From assembly GCF_001655615.1 (NCBI RefSeq), contig NZ_CP011567.1, positions 2,737,001 to 2,801,000 of the forward strand: a stretch of DNA of 64,000 nucleotides, read 5' to 3'. Of this stretch, positions 51,913 to 60,368 are shown piece by piece; positions within the stretch are counted from its first letter, which is position 1; every line of letters starts with the position of its first letter. The position numbers and the translations under genes were made by a program. Source of the stretch: Pseudomonas sp. GR 6-02. Lineage in GTDB: Bacteria > Pseudomonadota > Gammaproteobacteria > Pseudomonadales > Pseudomonadaceae. The notes under the pieces are model-generated. The model saw only the letters and a program-made list of their open reading frames with translations. It was not told the origin of the DNA and made no database searches.

Positions 51913-52278
51913 TCAAGCGACAGCGAAGTAGTGTTTGACGAAACTTTCGCTGACCACTTCCCACAGCACGGGAGTGCCTTTGGTCACGAACCAGCTGTCG
52001 CCGGCCTTGTAGCGAGCACTCTGGCCGGTGGATTCGTTGGTCAGGACCACTTCGCCGGTAACCACCGTAGCTTGTTCGGCGAACGGATAGACCATGCGGA
52101 ACTTGCCCTGGGTGGTGCCGAAATAGGCACTGCTGACCGGGTCGGTCGGTGCGCCGAAAGTCATTTTGCCGAAGGCTTTGACTTCGCCTTCGAGGATTTC
52201 CGAGCCGAGGTCGGCAACGGAGCCCCAGGCGTCCAGTTCGGACAGCTGGATGTCTTTCTTGAGGGTGGTAAGGGTCAT
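51913..52278 (-). CDS. Cupin domain protein (EutQ/DUF861-like)
   Basis: A 121-residue single cupin: GKFRMVYPFAEQATVVTGEVVLTNESTGQSARYKAGDSWFVTKGTPVLWEVVSESFVKHYFAV shows both cupin motifs, although the first has fewer histidines than metal-binding members, so an enzymatic metal site is doubtful. Small cupins of this kind are often next to PuuB-like FAD amine oxidases in Pseudomonas and may bind the reactive aldehyde or imine product. GGAGC precedes the ATG, and the oxidase gene is 53 bases upstream on the same strand. The longer reading from 52350 is discarded. Confidence 0.8.
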   Translation of the reverse strand: MTLTTLKKDIQLSELDAWGSVADLGSEILEGEVKAFGKMTFGAPTDPVSSAYFGTTQGKFRMVYPFAEQATVVTGEVVLTNESTGQSARYKAGDSWFVTKGTPVLWEVVSESFVKHYFAVA

Positions 52279-52331
52279 GGCAGTTGCTCCTGATGAGTAA
52301 AAAAACAGAAAAGGGAAGAGCGCCTTGGCAG

Positions 52332-53630
52332 TTACCGACGCCCGTTCCAATAACCTGACAGCTGGTGCCAGGACTTGCCGGCGGTCAGCAACAGTGGGCG
52401 AAACGCATCTTTGCCAAGGATGGTAGGGCGGTGGATCGAGCTGACCAGGTCATAGCGCGCCGAGCCTTCACTCATGCCTTCGGCCAGCACCTTGCAGATG
52501 ATGTGGCTGGGGGTGACGCCGAAGCCCGAATAGCCCTGAACGAAGAAGGCGTTGCTGCGACCGGGCAGGGTGCCGATCTGCGGGAACAGATTCGGGCTGC
52601 AGGCCATCGGACCGCCCCAGGCCAGATCGATTTTCACGTCCTTGAGGTACGGGAAAATCTTCAGCATCAGGTTGCGGTTCCAGGCTTTCAGGTCCAGGGG
52701 GATGTGCTCGACCAGCGGTGTGGCCGCACCGAACAACAGACGGTTTTCGTTGGTGACGCGGTAGTAGTCGATCACCGGACGAATGTCGCTGTAGGCGCCG
52801 CGAATCGGGCTGATGCGGTTGATCAACTCGTCCGACAGTGGCTCGGTCATCATCTGGAAAGCGTAAGTGTTTATGGTCGAGCGGTGCAGCTCAGGTTCCA
52901 GCTTGTTGAGGAAACTGTCGCAGGCCCACAGAAGCTTGCTGGCCTTTACTGAACCACGGCCGGTGCGCACGGTGATGCGCTCGCCATAGCTGACTTCCAG
53001 CGCTGGACTGTTCTCGAAAATCCGCACGCCGTGCCCAACCAGTGCCTTGGCTTCACCGAGTAGCAGGTTCAACGAATGGACGTGACCGCCGCCCGTGTGC
53101 AGCAATGCGCTGCTGTAGGCATCGGAGCCGATGATTTGCTTGACGTCCGAACCACCGAGAAAGCGAATCTCGTGTTTGCTGTTGATCGATTTGAAGTCTT
53201 TTTCCCAGGCGCGCAGGGTCTTTTCCTGGCGAGCGTTGAAGCCCATGTAGCCGTAGCCGTGGCAGAAGTCGGCATCGATGTTGTACTTGGCGATGCGGTC
53301 CTTGATGATGTCCGCGCCCAGGTCGCTGATCTCGAAGACCTGGCGCAGACCGTCCTCGCCCACGTCCTTCTTGATCTTCTCCAGGTCGTGACCGATGCCG
53401 GCCATGATCTGCCCTCCATTGCGCCCGGTGCCACCGAAACCCAGGTAACGCGCCTCCAGCACAACGATGTTGGTGATGCCTTTTTCGGCGAGCTCAAGCG
53501 CGGTATTGATGCCGGAGAAACCACCGCCAATGACCACAACGTCGGCTTCCACATCCTGTTCCAGGGTCGGGAAGCTGAGATTGTATTTTTTGGTGGCCGT
53601 GTAATAGGTGGGCGTTTCGATATTGATCAT
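52332..53630 (-). CDS. FAD-dependent amine oxidoreductase (PuuB/DAO family)
   Basis: A 432-residue flavoprotein. The dinucleotide-binding motif ADVVVIGGGFSGINTALELAEKG is at residues about 28-50, followed by the ARYLGFGGTGRNGGQIMAGIG segment typical of PuuB-like enzymes, and a C-terminal FFVQGYSGFGVTPSHIICKVLAEG. Family members oxidise primary or secondary amines (for example gamma-glutamylputrescine) to aldehydes with release of ammonia. Here, with an aromatic amine permease, FeaR-like regulator and MoaF, tyramine or dopamine is the likely substrate, giving 4-hydroxy- or 3,4-dihydroxyphenylacetaldehyde. It is first in its minus-strand operon and divergent from hpaR. A polyamine substrate is the main alternative. 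Confidence 0.82.
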   Translation of the reverse strand: MINIETPTYYTATKKYNLSFPTLEQDVEADVVVIGGGFSGINTALELAEKGITNIVVLEARYLGFGGTGRNGGQIMAGIGHDLEKIKKDVGEDGLRQVFEISDLGADIIKDRIAKYNIDADFCHGYGYMGFNARQEKTLRAWEKDFKSINSKHEIRFLGGSDVKQIIGSDAYSSALLHTGGGHVHSLNLLLGEAKALVGHGVRIFENSPALEVSYGERITVRTGRGSVKASKLLWACDSFLNKLEPELHRSTINTYAFQMMTEPLSDELINRISPIRGAYSDIRPVIDYYRVTNENRLLFGAATPLVEHIPLDLKAWNRNLMLKIFPYLKDVKIDLAWGGPMACSPNLFPQIGTLPGRSNAFFVQGYSGFGVTPSHIICKVLAEGMSEGSARYDLVSSIHRPTILGKDAFRPLLLTAGKSWHQLSGYWNGRR

Positions 53631-53823
53631 GGCGCAGCCTGAAAAAGTGAAGAAAAACTCAACGCAGGGCCTTTGATTAGCTCTGTACCGGATGACTCCT
53701 ATTAAGAGCCTTGGCTCGGTGGATGTCTTGATTCTCTATGCCGGGATTTTTGATTCAGCGCGCCAGAAGGCCTTTGCGATAAGAAGTTATGGCGCGTTCG
53801 GGAGGACAGGATGATAGAGTTTC

Positions 53824-53837
53824 GTTAAATTATTAAC
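53824..53837. promoter_or_regulatory. Candidate HpaR autoregulatory site
   Basis: GTTAA-ATTA-TTAAC is an inverted repeat 26 bases before the likely hpaR start. It shares GTTAA/TTAAC arms with the sites at the hpaG1-hpaA promoter. Confidence 0.45.
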
Positions 53838-53862
53838 TAAATCAACCGTGATCCTGACTCCG

Positions 53863-54285
53863 ATGCTCAAACCCCGGCAATCCCTGACCTTGACCCTGCT
53901 GCAAGCACGTGAAGCAGCCATGAGTTTTTTTCGTCCCTCGCTCAACCAGCACGGGTTGACTGAACAACAGTGGCGGGTTATCCGCATTCTCAGTCAGCAC
54001 GGGGAGCTGGAAATCTACCGGCTGGCGGAACTGGCGTGCATCCTCAAACCGAGCATGACCGGTGTGCTGGTGCGCATGGAGGCGGCCGGCATGGTCCATC
54101 GGCGCAAGGCCGAGCAGGACCAGCGACGGGTGCTGGTGACCCTGGCCGAAAAGGGCGAGGCGTGCTTTGAGTCCATGAGCCAGTGCATGGAAGAGAACTA
54201 CCAACGGTTGCAGGCACAGTTGGGAGAGGAGAAGTTGCAGACGTTGCTCGGGCTGCTCAACGAGTTGAAGACCATCAAGCGCTGA
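53863..54285 (+). CDS. hpaR: Homoprotocatechuate degradation operon repressor, MarR family
   Basis: A 140-residue MarR protein. It shows the HpaR-typical N-terminus SLTLTLLQAREAAMSFFRPSLNQHGLTEQQWRVIRIL, then YRLAELACILKPSMTGVLVRMEAAGMVHRRKAEQDQRRVLVTLAEKG as the winged helix. HpaR represses the meta-cleavage operon until 4-hydroxyphenylacetate or homoprotocatechuate is present. It converges on the last gene of that operon. The ATG at 53863 is preferred for length; a GTG at 53848 would add five residues. Neither has a convincing ribosome site. Confidence 0.9.
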   Translation: MLKPRQSLTLTLLQAREAAMSFFRPSLNQHGLTEQQWRVIRILSQHGELEIYRLAELACILKPSMTGVLVRMEAAGMVHRRKAEQDQRRVLVTLAEKGEACFESMSQCMEENYQRLQAQLGEEKLQTLLGLLNELKTIKR

Positions 54286-54296
54286 CAATATCGGAG

Positions 54297-54328
54297 CGAT
54301 TTCGCGAGCGAGCTTGCTCGCGAAATCG
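54297..54328. terminator. Long palindrome between hpaR and the SSADH gene
   Basis: CGATTTCGCGAGC-GAGCTT-GCTCGCGAAATCG: a perfect 13-pair stem between convergent stops at 54285 and 54349. The core GCGAGC...GCTCGC is a frequent Pseudomonas extragenic palindrome; it probably acts as a two-way terminator. Confidence 0.85.
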
Positions 54329-54348
54329 AATGACGCGTTGTACAGAGA

Positions 54349-55803
54349 TTATTTGATGCTCAGGCACATGTACTTCTGCTCGATGTAATCATCGATCCCA
54401 TACTTGGAACCTTCGCGGCCCAACCCTGACTGCTTTATCCCGCCGAACGGCGCCACTTCGGTGGAGATCAGTCCTTCGTTGACTCCGACCATGCCGTACT
54501 CCAGCGCCTCGCTGACGCGCCAGGCCCGGCCCAGGTCGCGGGTGTAGACATAGGACGCCAGACCGAACTCGGTATCGTTGGCCATGGCGATTGCCTCGGC
54601 TTCGGTGTCGAAACGGAACAGCGGTGCCAGCGGGCCGAAGGTCTCATCCCGGGCCACCAGCATGACCGGGGTGACGTCGCCGAGGACCGTGGGCTCGAAG
54701 AAGTTGCCGCCCAGTGCGTGGGGTTTGCCGCCGGCCAGCAGCGTCGCGCCCTGGGCCAGTGCGTCGTTGATGTGTTCCTCGACCTTGGCCACCGCCTTGG
54801 CGTTGATCAACGGCCCTTGTTGCGCGCCTTCGGTCTCGGCCCGGGCGACCTTCAGGGCGTCGACTGCCAGCACCAGGCGGCGGGCGAACTCGTCATAGAC
54901 ACTGTTTTGTACCAGCAAGCGGTTGGTACAGACACAGGTCTGGCCGCTGTTGCGGAATTTCGAGCCGATCGCACCTTCCACGGCGGCATCCAGGTCGGCG
55001 TCTTCGAAGACGATAAAGGGCGCGTTACCGCCCAGTTCCAGGCTGACTTTCTTGATGGTTTGCGCACACTGGGCCATCAGCAATTTGCCGATGCCGGTGG
55101 AGCCGGTGAACGAGAGTTTTTGCACTGCCGGGTTACCCGTCAGCTCCGCACCGATTTCTCGAGAGCGGGTGCCGGTGACGACGTTCAGCACGCCCGCCGG
55201 AATGCCGGCGCGTTCGCCGAGTTCAGCCAGGGCCAAAGCCGACAATGGGGTTTCTGAAGCCGGTTTAAGCACCACGGTGCAACCGGCGGCCAGCGCTGGA
55301 CCGACCTTGCGGGTGATCATTGCATTGGGAAAATTCCACGGTGTGATGGCCGCCACCACCCCGATGGCTTGCTTGATCACCACCAGCCGCCGACCTTGCT
55401 TGTCATGAGGAATCACATCGCCGTAGACCCGCTTGGCCTCTTCGGCGAACCACTCGATAAAGCTCGCGCCATAGGCAACTTCGCCACGACTCTCGGCCAG
55501 CGGTTTGCCTTGTTCCCAACTGAGCAGGCGGGCCAGGTCTTCCTGATGGGCCATGATCAGCTCGAACCATGTGCGCAATACCTTGCTGCGATCCTTGGCG
55601 GTTTTGCCGCGCCAGGCGGGCAGGGCGGCCTGGGCCGCGGCGATGGCGCGGGCGGTTTCGGCTTGGCCGAGGGAGCTGATTTGGGCGATGACTTCGCCAT
55701 CCGCCGGGTTGGTCACCGCGAAGCGTGAACCGTCATCGGCGTCGACCCATTGGCCATTGATGTAAGCCTGCTCGCGCAGCAGTTTCAAATCGTTAAGTTT
55801 CAT
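54349..55803 (-). CDS. gabD: Succinate-semialdehyde dehydrogenase (GabD-like)
   Basis: A 484-residue aldehyde dehydrogenase with GabD-type signatures: AAITPWNFPNAMITRKVGPALAAGCT, FTGSTGIGKLLM, base region LELGGNAPFIVFEDAD, nucleophile in NSGQTCVCTNRLLVQ, and GLISTEVAPFGGIKQSGLGREG. HpaI releases succinate semialdehyde, so this enzyme completes the HPA route by forming succinate. It is the last gene of the operon, 16 bases after hpaI. A general GABA-pathway role is also possible, since gabD paralogues exist in Pseudomonas. The start MKLNDLKLL at 55803 is chosen over the longer reading. Confidence 0.9.
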   Translation of the reverse strand: MKLNDLKLLREQAYINGQWVDADDGSRFAVTNPADGEVIAQISSLGQAETARAIAAAQAALPAWRGKTAKDRSKVLRTWFELIMAHQEDLARLLSWEQGKPLAESRGEVAYGASFIEWFAEEAKRVYGDVIPHDKQGRRLVVIKQAIGVVAAITPWNFPNAMITRKVGPALAAGCTVVLKPASETPLSALALAELGERAGIPAGVLNVVTGTRSREIGAELTGNPAVQKLSFTGSTGIGKLLMAQCAQTIKKVSLELGGNAPFIVFEDADLDAAVEGAIGSKFRNSGQTCVCTNRLLVQNSVYDEFARRLVLAVDALKVARAETEGAQQGPLINAKAVAKVEEHINDALAQGATLLAGGKPHALGGNFFEPTVLGDVTPVMLVARDETFGPLAPLFRFDTEAEAIAMANDTEFGLASYVYTRDLGRAWRVSEALEYGMVGVNEGLISTEVAPFGGIKQSGLGREGSKYGIDDYIEQKYMCLSIK

Positions 55804-55819
55804 CGGGCTTCTCGAAAAA

Positions 55820-56620
55820 TCAGTACACGCCGCCGGAGCTGGTGGGCACCGGAGCATCTTTGAATTTGCCGGCGAGGGTTTGCAGGCCACGCATCAGCAC
55901 GGTGGTGTCGACACCCACGGCAACGAATGCCGCGCCCAACTCGATATAGCGCCGGGCGAGTGTCTCGTCGGCGCTGAGAATGCCTGCGGCCTTGCCGGCC
56001 TTCTGAATCCGCACGATGGCGTCCTCGATGGCCGTCTGCACCTCGGGATGCCCCGGATTGCCGCGATGGCCCATGGACGCGCTCAAATCCGCCGGGCCGA
56101 TAAACACCCCGTCCACGCCCTCGACCGCCGCAATGGCATCCAGGTTGACCAGGCCTTCGCGGTTCTCGATCTGTACCAGCAGGCACATTTGTTCATCCGC
56201 TTTGTCGAGGTAACCGGGAATGCTGTTCCAGCGTGACGCACGGGCCAGCGCACTGCCGACACCGCGTATGCCCTGGGGCGGATAGTGAATCGCACGCACC
56301 AGTTCCCGTGCCTGTTCGGCACTTTCAACCATCGGCACCAGCAGGGTCTGGGCGCCGATATCCAACACCTGCTTGATCAGCGCGATATCGCCGATCACCG
56401 GGCGTATCACCGGATGACTGGGGTAGGGCGCCACTGCCTGAAGCTGGCCGAGCAACCCGCGAAGATCATTGGGTGCATGTTCGCCGTCGATCAGCAGCCA
56501 ATCGAAACCGGCATTGGCTGCCAGCTCGGCACAGTAGGCGTCGGCCAGACCGAGCCAGAGGCCTATCTGAGCTTCGCCGCTTTTGAGGCGTTGTTTGAAA
56601 CGGTTGATGGGCATGTCCAT
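55820..56620 (-). CDS. hpaI: 4-Hydroxy-2-oxoheptane-1,7-dioate aldolase
   Basis: A 266-residue class II aldolase of the HpcH/HpaI family that splits 4-hydroxy-2-oxoheptanedioate to pyruvate and succinate semialdehyde. It starts [30 protein letters not shown], with the catalytic His in [13 protein letters not shown], the Arg and metal region in [11 protein letters not shown], the metal Glu in [38 protein letters not shown] lies eight bases before the ATG at 56620; a second ATG two codons later is possible. The gene lies between hpaH and the SSADH gene with gaps under 20 bases. Confidence 0.95.
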   Translation of the reverse strand: MDMPINRFKQRLKSGEAQIGLWLGLADAYCAELAANAGFDWLLIDGEHAPNDLRGLLGQLQAVAPYPSHPVIRPVIGDIALIKQVLDIGAQTLLVPMVESAEQARELVRAIHYPPQGIRGVGSALARASRWNSIPGYLDKADEQMCLLVQIENREGLVNLDAIAAVEGVDGVFIGPADLSASMGHRGNPGHPEVQTAIEDAIVRIQKAGKAAGILSADETLARRYIELGAAFVAVGVDTTVLMRGLQTLAGKFKDAPVPTSSGGVY

Positions 56621-56638
56621 GGAACAGTCCTCCAGGGA

Positions 56639-57442
56639 TCAAACAAAGCGGCAGGAGATGGAACCCAGCATGTCGTAATCGACATGGAAGGTATCACCGG
56701 GGTTGGCCGCCACCGGGCGGGTGAAGGAGCCGCCGAGAATGATTTGGCCCGCTTCCAGGGTGACGTCGTAGGCGGCCAGTTTGTTCGCCAGCCATGCCAC
56801 GCCTTTGGCCGGATGATTGAGCACGGCGGCCGACACCCCGGACTCCTCGATCACGCCGTTGCGGTAGAGCACCGCAGGCACCTTGCGCAGGTCGATCTCG
56901 GTCGGCCGCACGGCACGACCGCCCATGACCACGCCAGCGTTGGCGGCGTTGTCGGAAATGGTGTCGAACACCTTGCGTGTCGCCTTGGTCTGCGGGTCGA
57001 TTTGCTGAATTCGCGCATCGATGATTTCCAGCGCCGGGATCACCCATTCAGTGGCGTCGAGCACGTCGAAGATCGTGCAGTTCGGACCTTTGAGCGGCTT
57101 GCCAAGGATGAACGCCAGCTCCACTTCCACCCGCGGCACGATGAAGCGCTCGAACGGAATGTCCGTGCCCTCGTCGAAGAACATGTCATCGAGCAAGGCA
57201 CCAAAGTCCGGCTCGGTGATGTTCGAGGACACTTGCATGGCCCGCGAGGTCAGACCGATCTTGTGCCCGACCAGTTTGCGCCCGTCCTTGATTTTCTGGG
57301 CGACCCAGGCGCGCTGGATGGCATACGCGTCTTCGATGGTGATAGCCGGGTGATCGAGGGAAAATTGCCGGACCTGCTCCCTGGAGCGTTCAGCCCGATC
57401 CAGTTGTGCGGCGGCGTGAAGGATTTGCTGTTGATCGAGCAT
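56639..57442 (-). CDS. hpaH: 2-Oxo-hept-4-ene-1,7-dioate hydratase
   Basis: A 267-residue enzyme of the fumarylacetoacetate-hydrolase-related hydratase group (MhpD/HpaH). It adds water to 2-oxohept-4-enedioate, making the HpaI substrate. Visible family stretches are [49 protein letters not shown] with acidic metal ligands, and [36 protein letters not shown]. It is 12 bases after hpaX and 18 before hpaI. Confidence 0.95.
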   Translation of the reverse strand: MLDQQQILHAAAQLDRAERSREQVRQFSLDHPAITIEDAYAIQRAWVAQKIKDGRKLVGHKIGLTSRAMQVSSNITEPDFGALLDDMFFDEGTDIPFERFIVPRVEVELAFILGKPLKGPNCTIFDVLDATEWVIPALEIIDARIQQIDPQTKATRKVFDTISDNAANAGVVMGGRAVRPTEIDLRKVPAVLYRNGVIEESGVSAAVLNHPAKGVAWLANKLAAYDVTLEAGQIILGGSFTRPVAANPGDTFHVDYDMLGSISCRFV

Positions 57443-57454
57443 GACGAAGATCTC

Positions 57455-58759
57455 TTATTGTGGATTGACGATGGCCGCATTGGTGCGCAGCACCAGGAAG
57501 CCGCCGAGAGCGATTAACAGCGCCAGGACATACAGGGCCAGGCTGGCGCTCTGAGTGGTGTCGCGCATCCAGCCGATCAGGTAAGGCGCGAGGAACGAGG
57601 CGATGCTGCCGAACGAGCTGATCAGGGCAATGCCGGCGGCTTGTGTGCAGTTGGAGAGAAAGGCCGGAGGCAGTTGCCAGAACATCGGCAACGCGGCGCT
57701 GGCACCCATGCCTGCGACGGTCAAGCCGCCCATCACCAACAGCGGGTTGCCCGGCGCCAGGCCCGCCACTGCGATACCGGCGGCGGCCATCAGTAGCGGC
57801 ACACACAGGTGCCAGCGGCGTTCGCGGTTACGGTCCGACGAGCGTCCGCAGCCGATCATGAAGAAACAACCGGCCAGATAGGGCACTGCACTGAGCAGGC
57901 CTACCTTGCCATCGCTGCCAATTCCCGCGCCGTGGATCAGTGTTGGCATCCAGAAGGCCAGGGTGTTGACCGCCAGCATCACCGCAAAATAGATCGCCAC
58001 CAGCAGCCAGACCTGCGGGTCGCGCACAATCCCACCGAAGGAGGTGATGGATTTACGCTGTTCTTCGCTGCTCAGTTGCGCGCGCAGTTGCTGTTTCTGC
58101 GCCGGGTTCAGCCACTTCACGACTTCGAAGTTATCCGGCAAACACTTGAGCACCACCAGGCCCAGCAAGACCACCGGCGCCCCTTCGATCAGGAACATCC
58201 ACTGCCAGCCGCGCAGTCCACCGAAGTCATGGAGGTTTTCCAGAATCGCCCCGGACAGCGGTCCGCCGATGACTCCGGCCATCGGCACGGCAATGGCAAA
58301 CAGCGCGGTGACTTGAGCCCGGCGCCGGGCCGGGTACCAGCGATTGAGGAACACCAGGATCCCGGGAAAGAAGCCGGCTTCGGCTACGCCCAGCAAAAAG
58401 CGCAGGACATAGAAACCGCTGGAGCTTTCGACCCACAACATGCTGGCAGAAAGTACGCCCCAGACCACCATCAGGCTGGCGATCCAACGCCGTGGTCCGA
58501 CCCGGTCAAGGGCCATGTTGCTCGGTACCCCGAACAGCGCGTAGGCAATGAAGAACAGTCCGGCTCCGAAGCCGTAGACGGTGTCGCTGAAGTGCAGGTC
58601 GGTACTCATCTGCATCTTGGCGAAGCCGATGTTGATCCGGTCCAGATGGGCGAACAGGTAACAGATCAACAGCAATGGCATCAGGCGCCAGGTAACGGTG
58701 CTGTGGGTTCGATCGTGCTCGGCAAGGGTGATGCTGTCAGCGGTATTGGCTGTGCTCAT
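57455..58759 (-). CDS. hpaX: 4-Hydroxyphenylacetate permease, MFS (anion:cation symporter family)
   Basis: A 434-residue carrier with twelve helices and ACS-family features: LLICYLFAHLDRINIGFAKMQMSTDLHFSDTVYGFGAGLFFIAYALFGVPSNMAL near the N-terminus and GVAEAGFFPGILVFLNRWYPARRRA in the fourth-fifth helix region. In enterobacteria HpaX imports 4-hydroxyphenylacetate; here it lies inside the catabolic operon between hpaF and hpaH, supporting the same role. The exact substrate (4-HPA, 3-HPA or homoprotocatechuate) cannot be told. Confidence 0.88.
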   Translation of the reverse strand: MSTANTADSITLAEHDRTHSTVTWRLMPLLLICYLFAHLDRINIGFAKMQMSTDLHFSDTVYGFGAGLFFIAYALFGVPSNMALDRVGPRRWIASLMVVWGVLSASMLWVESSSGFYVLRFLLGVAEAGFFPGILVFLNRWYPARRRAQVTALFAIAVPMAGVIGGPLSGAILENLHDFGGLRGWQWMFLIEGAPVVLLGLVVLKCLPDNFEVVKWLNPAQKQQLRAQLSSEEQRKSITSFGGIVRDPQVWLLVAIYFAVMLAVNTLAFWMPTLIHGAGIGSDGKVGLLSAVPYLAGCFFMIGCGRSSDRNRERRWHLCVPLLMAAAGIAVAGLAPGNPLLVMGGLTVAGMGASAALPMFWQLPPAFLSNCTQAAGIALISSFGSIASFLAPYLIGWMRDTTQSASLALYVLALLIALGGFLVLRTNAAIVNPQ

Positions 58760-58808
58760 GATGTTGTACTTTTTGTTTGAGTGGCCGTTGGCGGAAGGAG
58801 GGCGTGAA

Positions 58809-59201
58809 TCAGCCCGCCTGGTTCTTCAAGAAGGCATGCACGTTGTTCTGCTTGAAATTCAGTTCGGGGTGCAGCTCGATCATCTCGAACGACAGCGCCA
58901 GCAGCCGTTGCGACTGCAGTTCGGCGAAGTGCTCGGTGATTACGTTGAACAGTGTTTGTGCGACTGTCTGCCGGGTCGGCAGATCTCGTCCGTGACCGAC
59001 CTTGAGGGTCATATGGACGAAGGCGTAATCGTGCTTGCCATCAGCCATGCGCCAGGTGTCCAGGCGCACTCCACGACTGCGGATGCCGCCCAGGGGGAAC
59101 ACGCCGCTGTCGCCGAGGGAGGCGTGGACTTTTTCGAACAGGCTGGGCAAGTCGGCTTGTTGTTCGATGTTGTCGGTGTATTCAGCAATGAAATGAGGCA
59201 T
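58809..59201 (-). CDS. hpaF: 5-Carboxymethyl-2-hydroxymuconate delta-isomerase
   Basis: A 130-residue tautomerase-related enzyme. Translation begins MPHFIAEYTDNIEQQ, exposing Pro at residue 2, which becomes the catalytic N-terminal proline after Met removal. The remainder (GGIRSRGVRLDTWRMADGKHDYAFVHMTLKVGHGR) matches the family length of about 126-130. It isomerises 5-carboxymethyl-2-hydroxymuconate to the oxo form used by HpaG. The long upstream in-frame extension crosses a REP element and is rejected. It is separated from hpaD by 201 bases holding that element. Confidence 0.93.
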   Translation of the reverse strand: MPHFIAEYTDNIEQQADLPSLFEKVHASLGDSGVFPLGGIRSRGVRLDTWRMADGKHDYAFVHMTLKVGHGRDLPTRQTVAQTLFNVITEHFAELQSQRLLALSFEMIELHPELNFKQNNVHAFLKNQAG

Positions 59202-59235
59202 GTGAGTCTCCCGTAACGTTGATGTTTCGCATCGC

Positions 59236-59382
59236 GTAGCAGCTGTCGAGCGGAGCGAGGCAGCGTCCGGCTGCGAAGCAGTCGTAACCCCATACACCTC
59301 TGTGTTTCAGGTAAATCGAGAGCACCGGTTTTACGAGGACTACGTCCTCGGACGCCGCCTCGCTCCGCTCGACAGCTGCTAC
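59236..59382. repeat. REP doublet (REPIN) inside the hpa operon
   Basis: One arm (59236-59285) begins GTAGCAGCTGTCGAGC and ends GCAGTCGT. The other is inverted (59333-59382) and ends GACAGCTGCTAC. The inner hairpin differs between arms: CGGCTGC-GAA-GCAGTCG in one, CGAGGAC-GTA-GTCCTCG in the other, yet each is self-complementary. It separates hpaD and hpaF. Confidence 0.85.
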
Positions 59383-59402
59383 GCCAGTTCCTGTCTGGTA
59401 CC

Positions 59403-60260
59403 TCAGAGAGGGAAAATGGCGTTGATCTGGCCAGTGCCTGAACTGCCGAAGGGCTCGGTCAGTACTTCCACCGGTTTGTTGTACTCGGGCCCGCCAAGCA
59501 GTCCGAGGAGCATGGCGGTGTCGTGCATCTTGCCTTCGCCGAAGCAGTGCTCGGCGTAGTCCGGGAGCATTGCGCAGAACTCCTTGAAGCGACCTTGCTT
59601 CCACATCTCGACCACGTGCAGGTCCATCTGCTTGTCGAATTCACGGGTCCAGTTGTGAATGTTGGCTTCGGCTTCACGGTCGTCGGAGAAACGGTGGGAC
59701 AGCGAGCCGGAGGCCAGCACCAGCACCTTGCGGTCGCTCCTATCGATGGCCCGGCGCACGGCGGCGCCGAAGGCGAAGCTGTCTTCCAGGCGATGCCAGG
59801 CGCACCACGCGGCGATGGAGATCACGTCAAACTTCTGCTCGTCCGGGACGCCCATGTGCATGTAGCGCATAGGTACCAGAGTGCCGTATTCCAACTCCAG
59901 GCTCGGGATGTTATGGGCCATGGTGCGCACCCCGGCCTGATTGGCCTCGGTGGCGATCAGCTCGCCCAACGCTGGGCAACCCGGGTACTCGTACTCCATG
60001 TTCTTGATGAAGTGCGGCAGTTCGTTGCTGGTGTAGATGCCCTTGAAATGCTCGCCGCAGTTGACGTGATAGCCGCTGTTGACCAACCAGTGCACGTCGA
60101 ACACCACGGCGGTGTCGGCACCGAGCTCGCGGGCGCGACGGCCGATTTCCTTGTGTCCGGCAATTGCCGCCTCGCGACAACCGTGATGCTTGCCGGGCAG
60201 TTCCGACAGGTACATCGAGGGTACATGGCAGATTTTCGCGGCCAGGACGACTTCGCCCAT
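59403..60260 (-). CDS. hpaD: 3,4-Dihydroxyphenylacetate 2,3-dioxygenase (extradiol, LigB superfamily)
   Basis: A 285-residue ring-cleaving dioxygenase of the HpcB type, close to the 283-residue enterobacterial length. It begins MGEVVLAAKICHVPSMYLSE; the HVPSM segment holds an iron-ligand His. Later phrases VVFDVHWLVNSGYHVNCGEHFKGIYTSNELPHFI and LASGSLSHRFSDD are characteristic. It opens the homoprotocatechuate ring to 5-carboxymethyl-2-hydroxymuconic semialdehyde. An AATAACAACAATT leader (60275-60287, minus strand) is a Crc/Hfq-like motif next to its AGGAG ribosome site. Confidence 0.96.
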   Translation of the reverse strand: MGEVVLAAKICHVPSMYLSELPGKHHGCREAAIAGHKEIGRRARELGADTAVVFDVHWLVNSGYHVNCGEHFKGIYTSNELPHFIKNMEYEYPGCPALGELIATEANQAGVRTMAHNIPSLELEYGTLVPMRYMHMGVPDEQKFDVISIAAWCAWHRLEDSFAFGAAVRRAIDRSDRKVLVLASGSLSHRFSDDREAEANIHNWTREFDKQMDLHVVEMWKQGRFKEFCAMLPDYAEHCFGEGKMHDTAMLLGLLGGPEYNKPVEVLTEPFGSSGTGQINAIFPL

Positions 60261-60274
60261 GATGATTCTCCTGA

Positions 60275-60287
60275 AATTGTTGTTATT
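60275..60287 (-). promoter_or_regulatory. A-rich Crc/Hfq-like motif before hpaD
   Basis: Minus strand AATAACAACAATT followed by TCAGGAG and the hpaD start. This is an internal operon position, which would let catabolite control act on the ring-cleavage step itself. Confidence 0.6.
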
Positions 60288-60368
60288 CGATTCAATCTGG
60301 TGGCCAGTGAAGGCTGCGATGAGCCGATGCGCGGCCCATCGCTGCCTTCAGCAGCGACCATCGCTTGT

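Noticed and set aside
56285..57517. 410-codon plus-strand frame opposite hpaI and hpaH
   Set aside because: Antisense to two clear pathway genes and crosses their junction.
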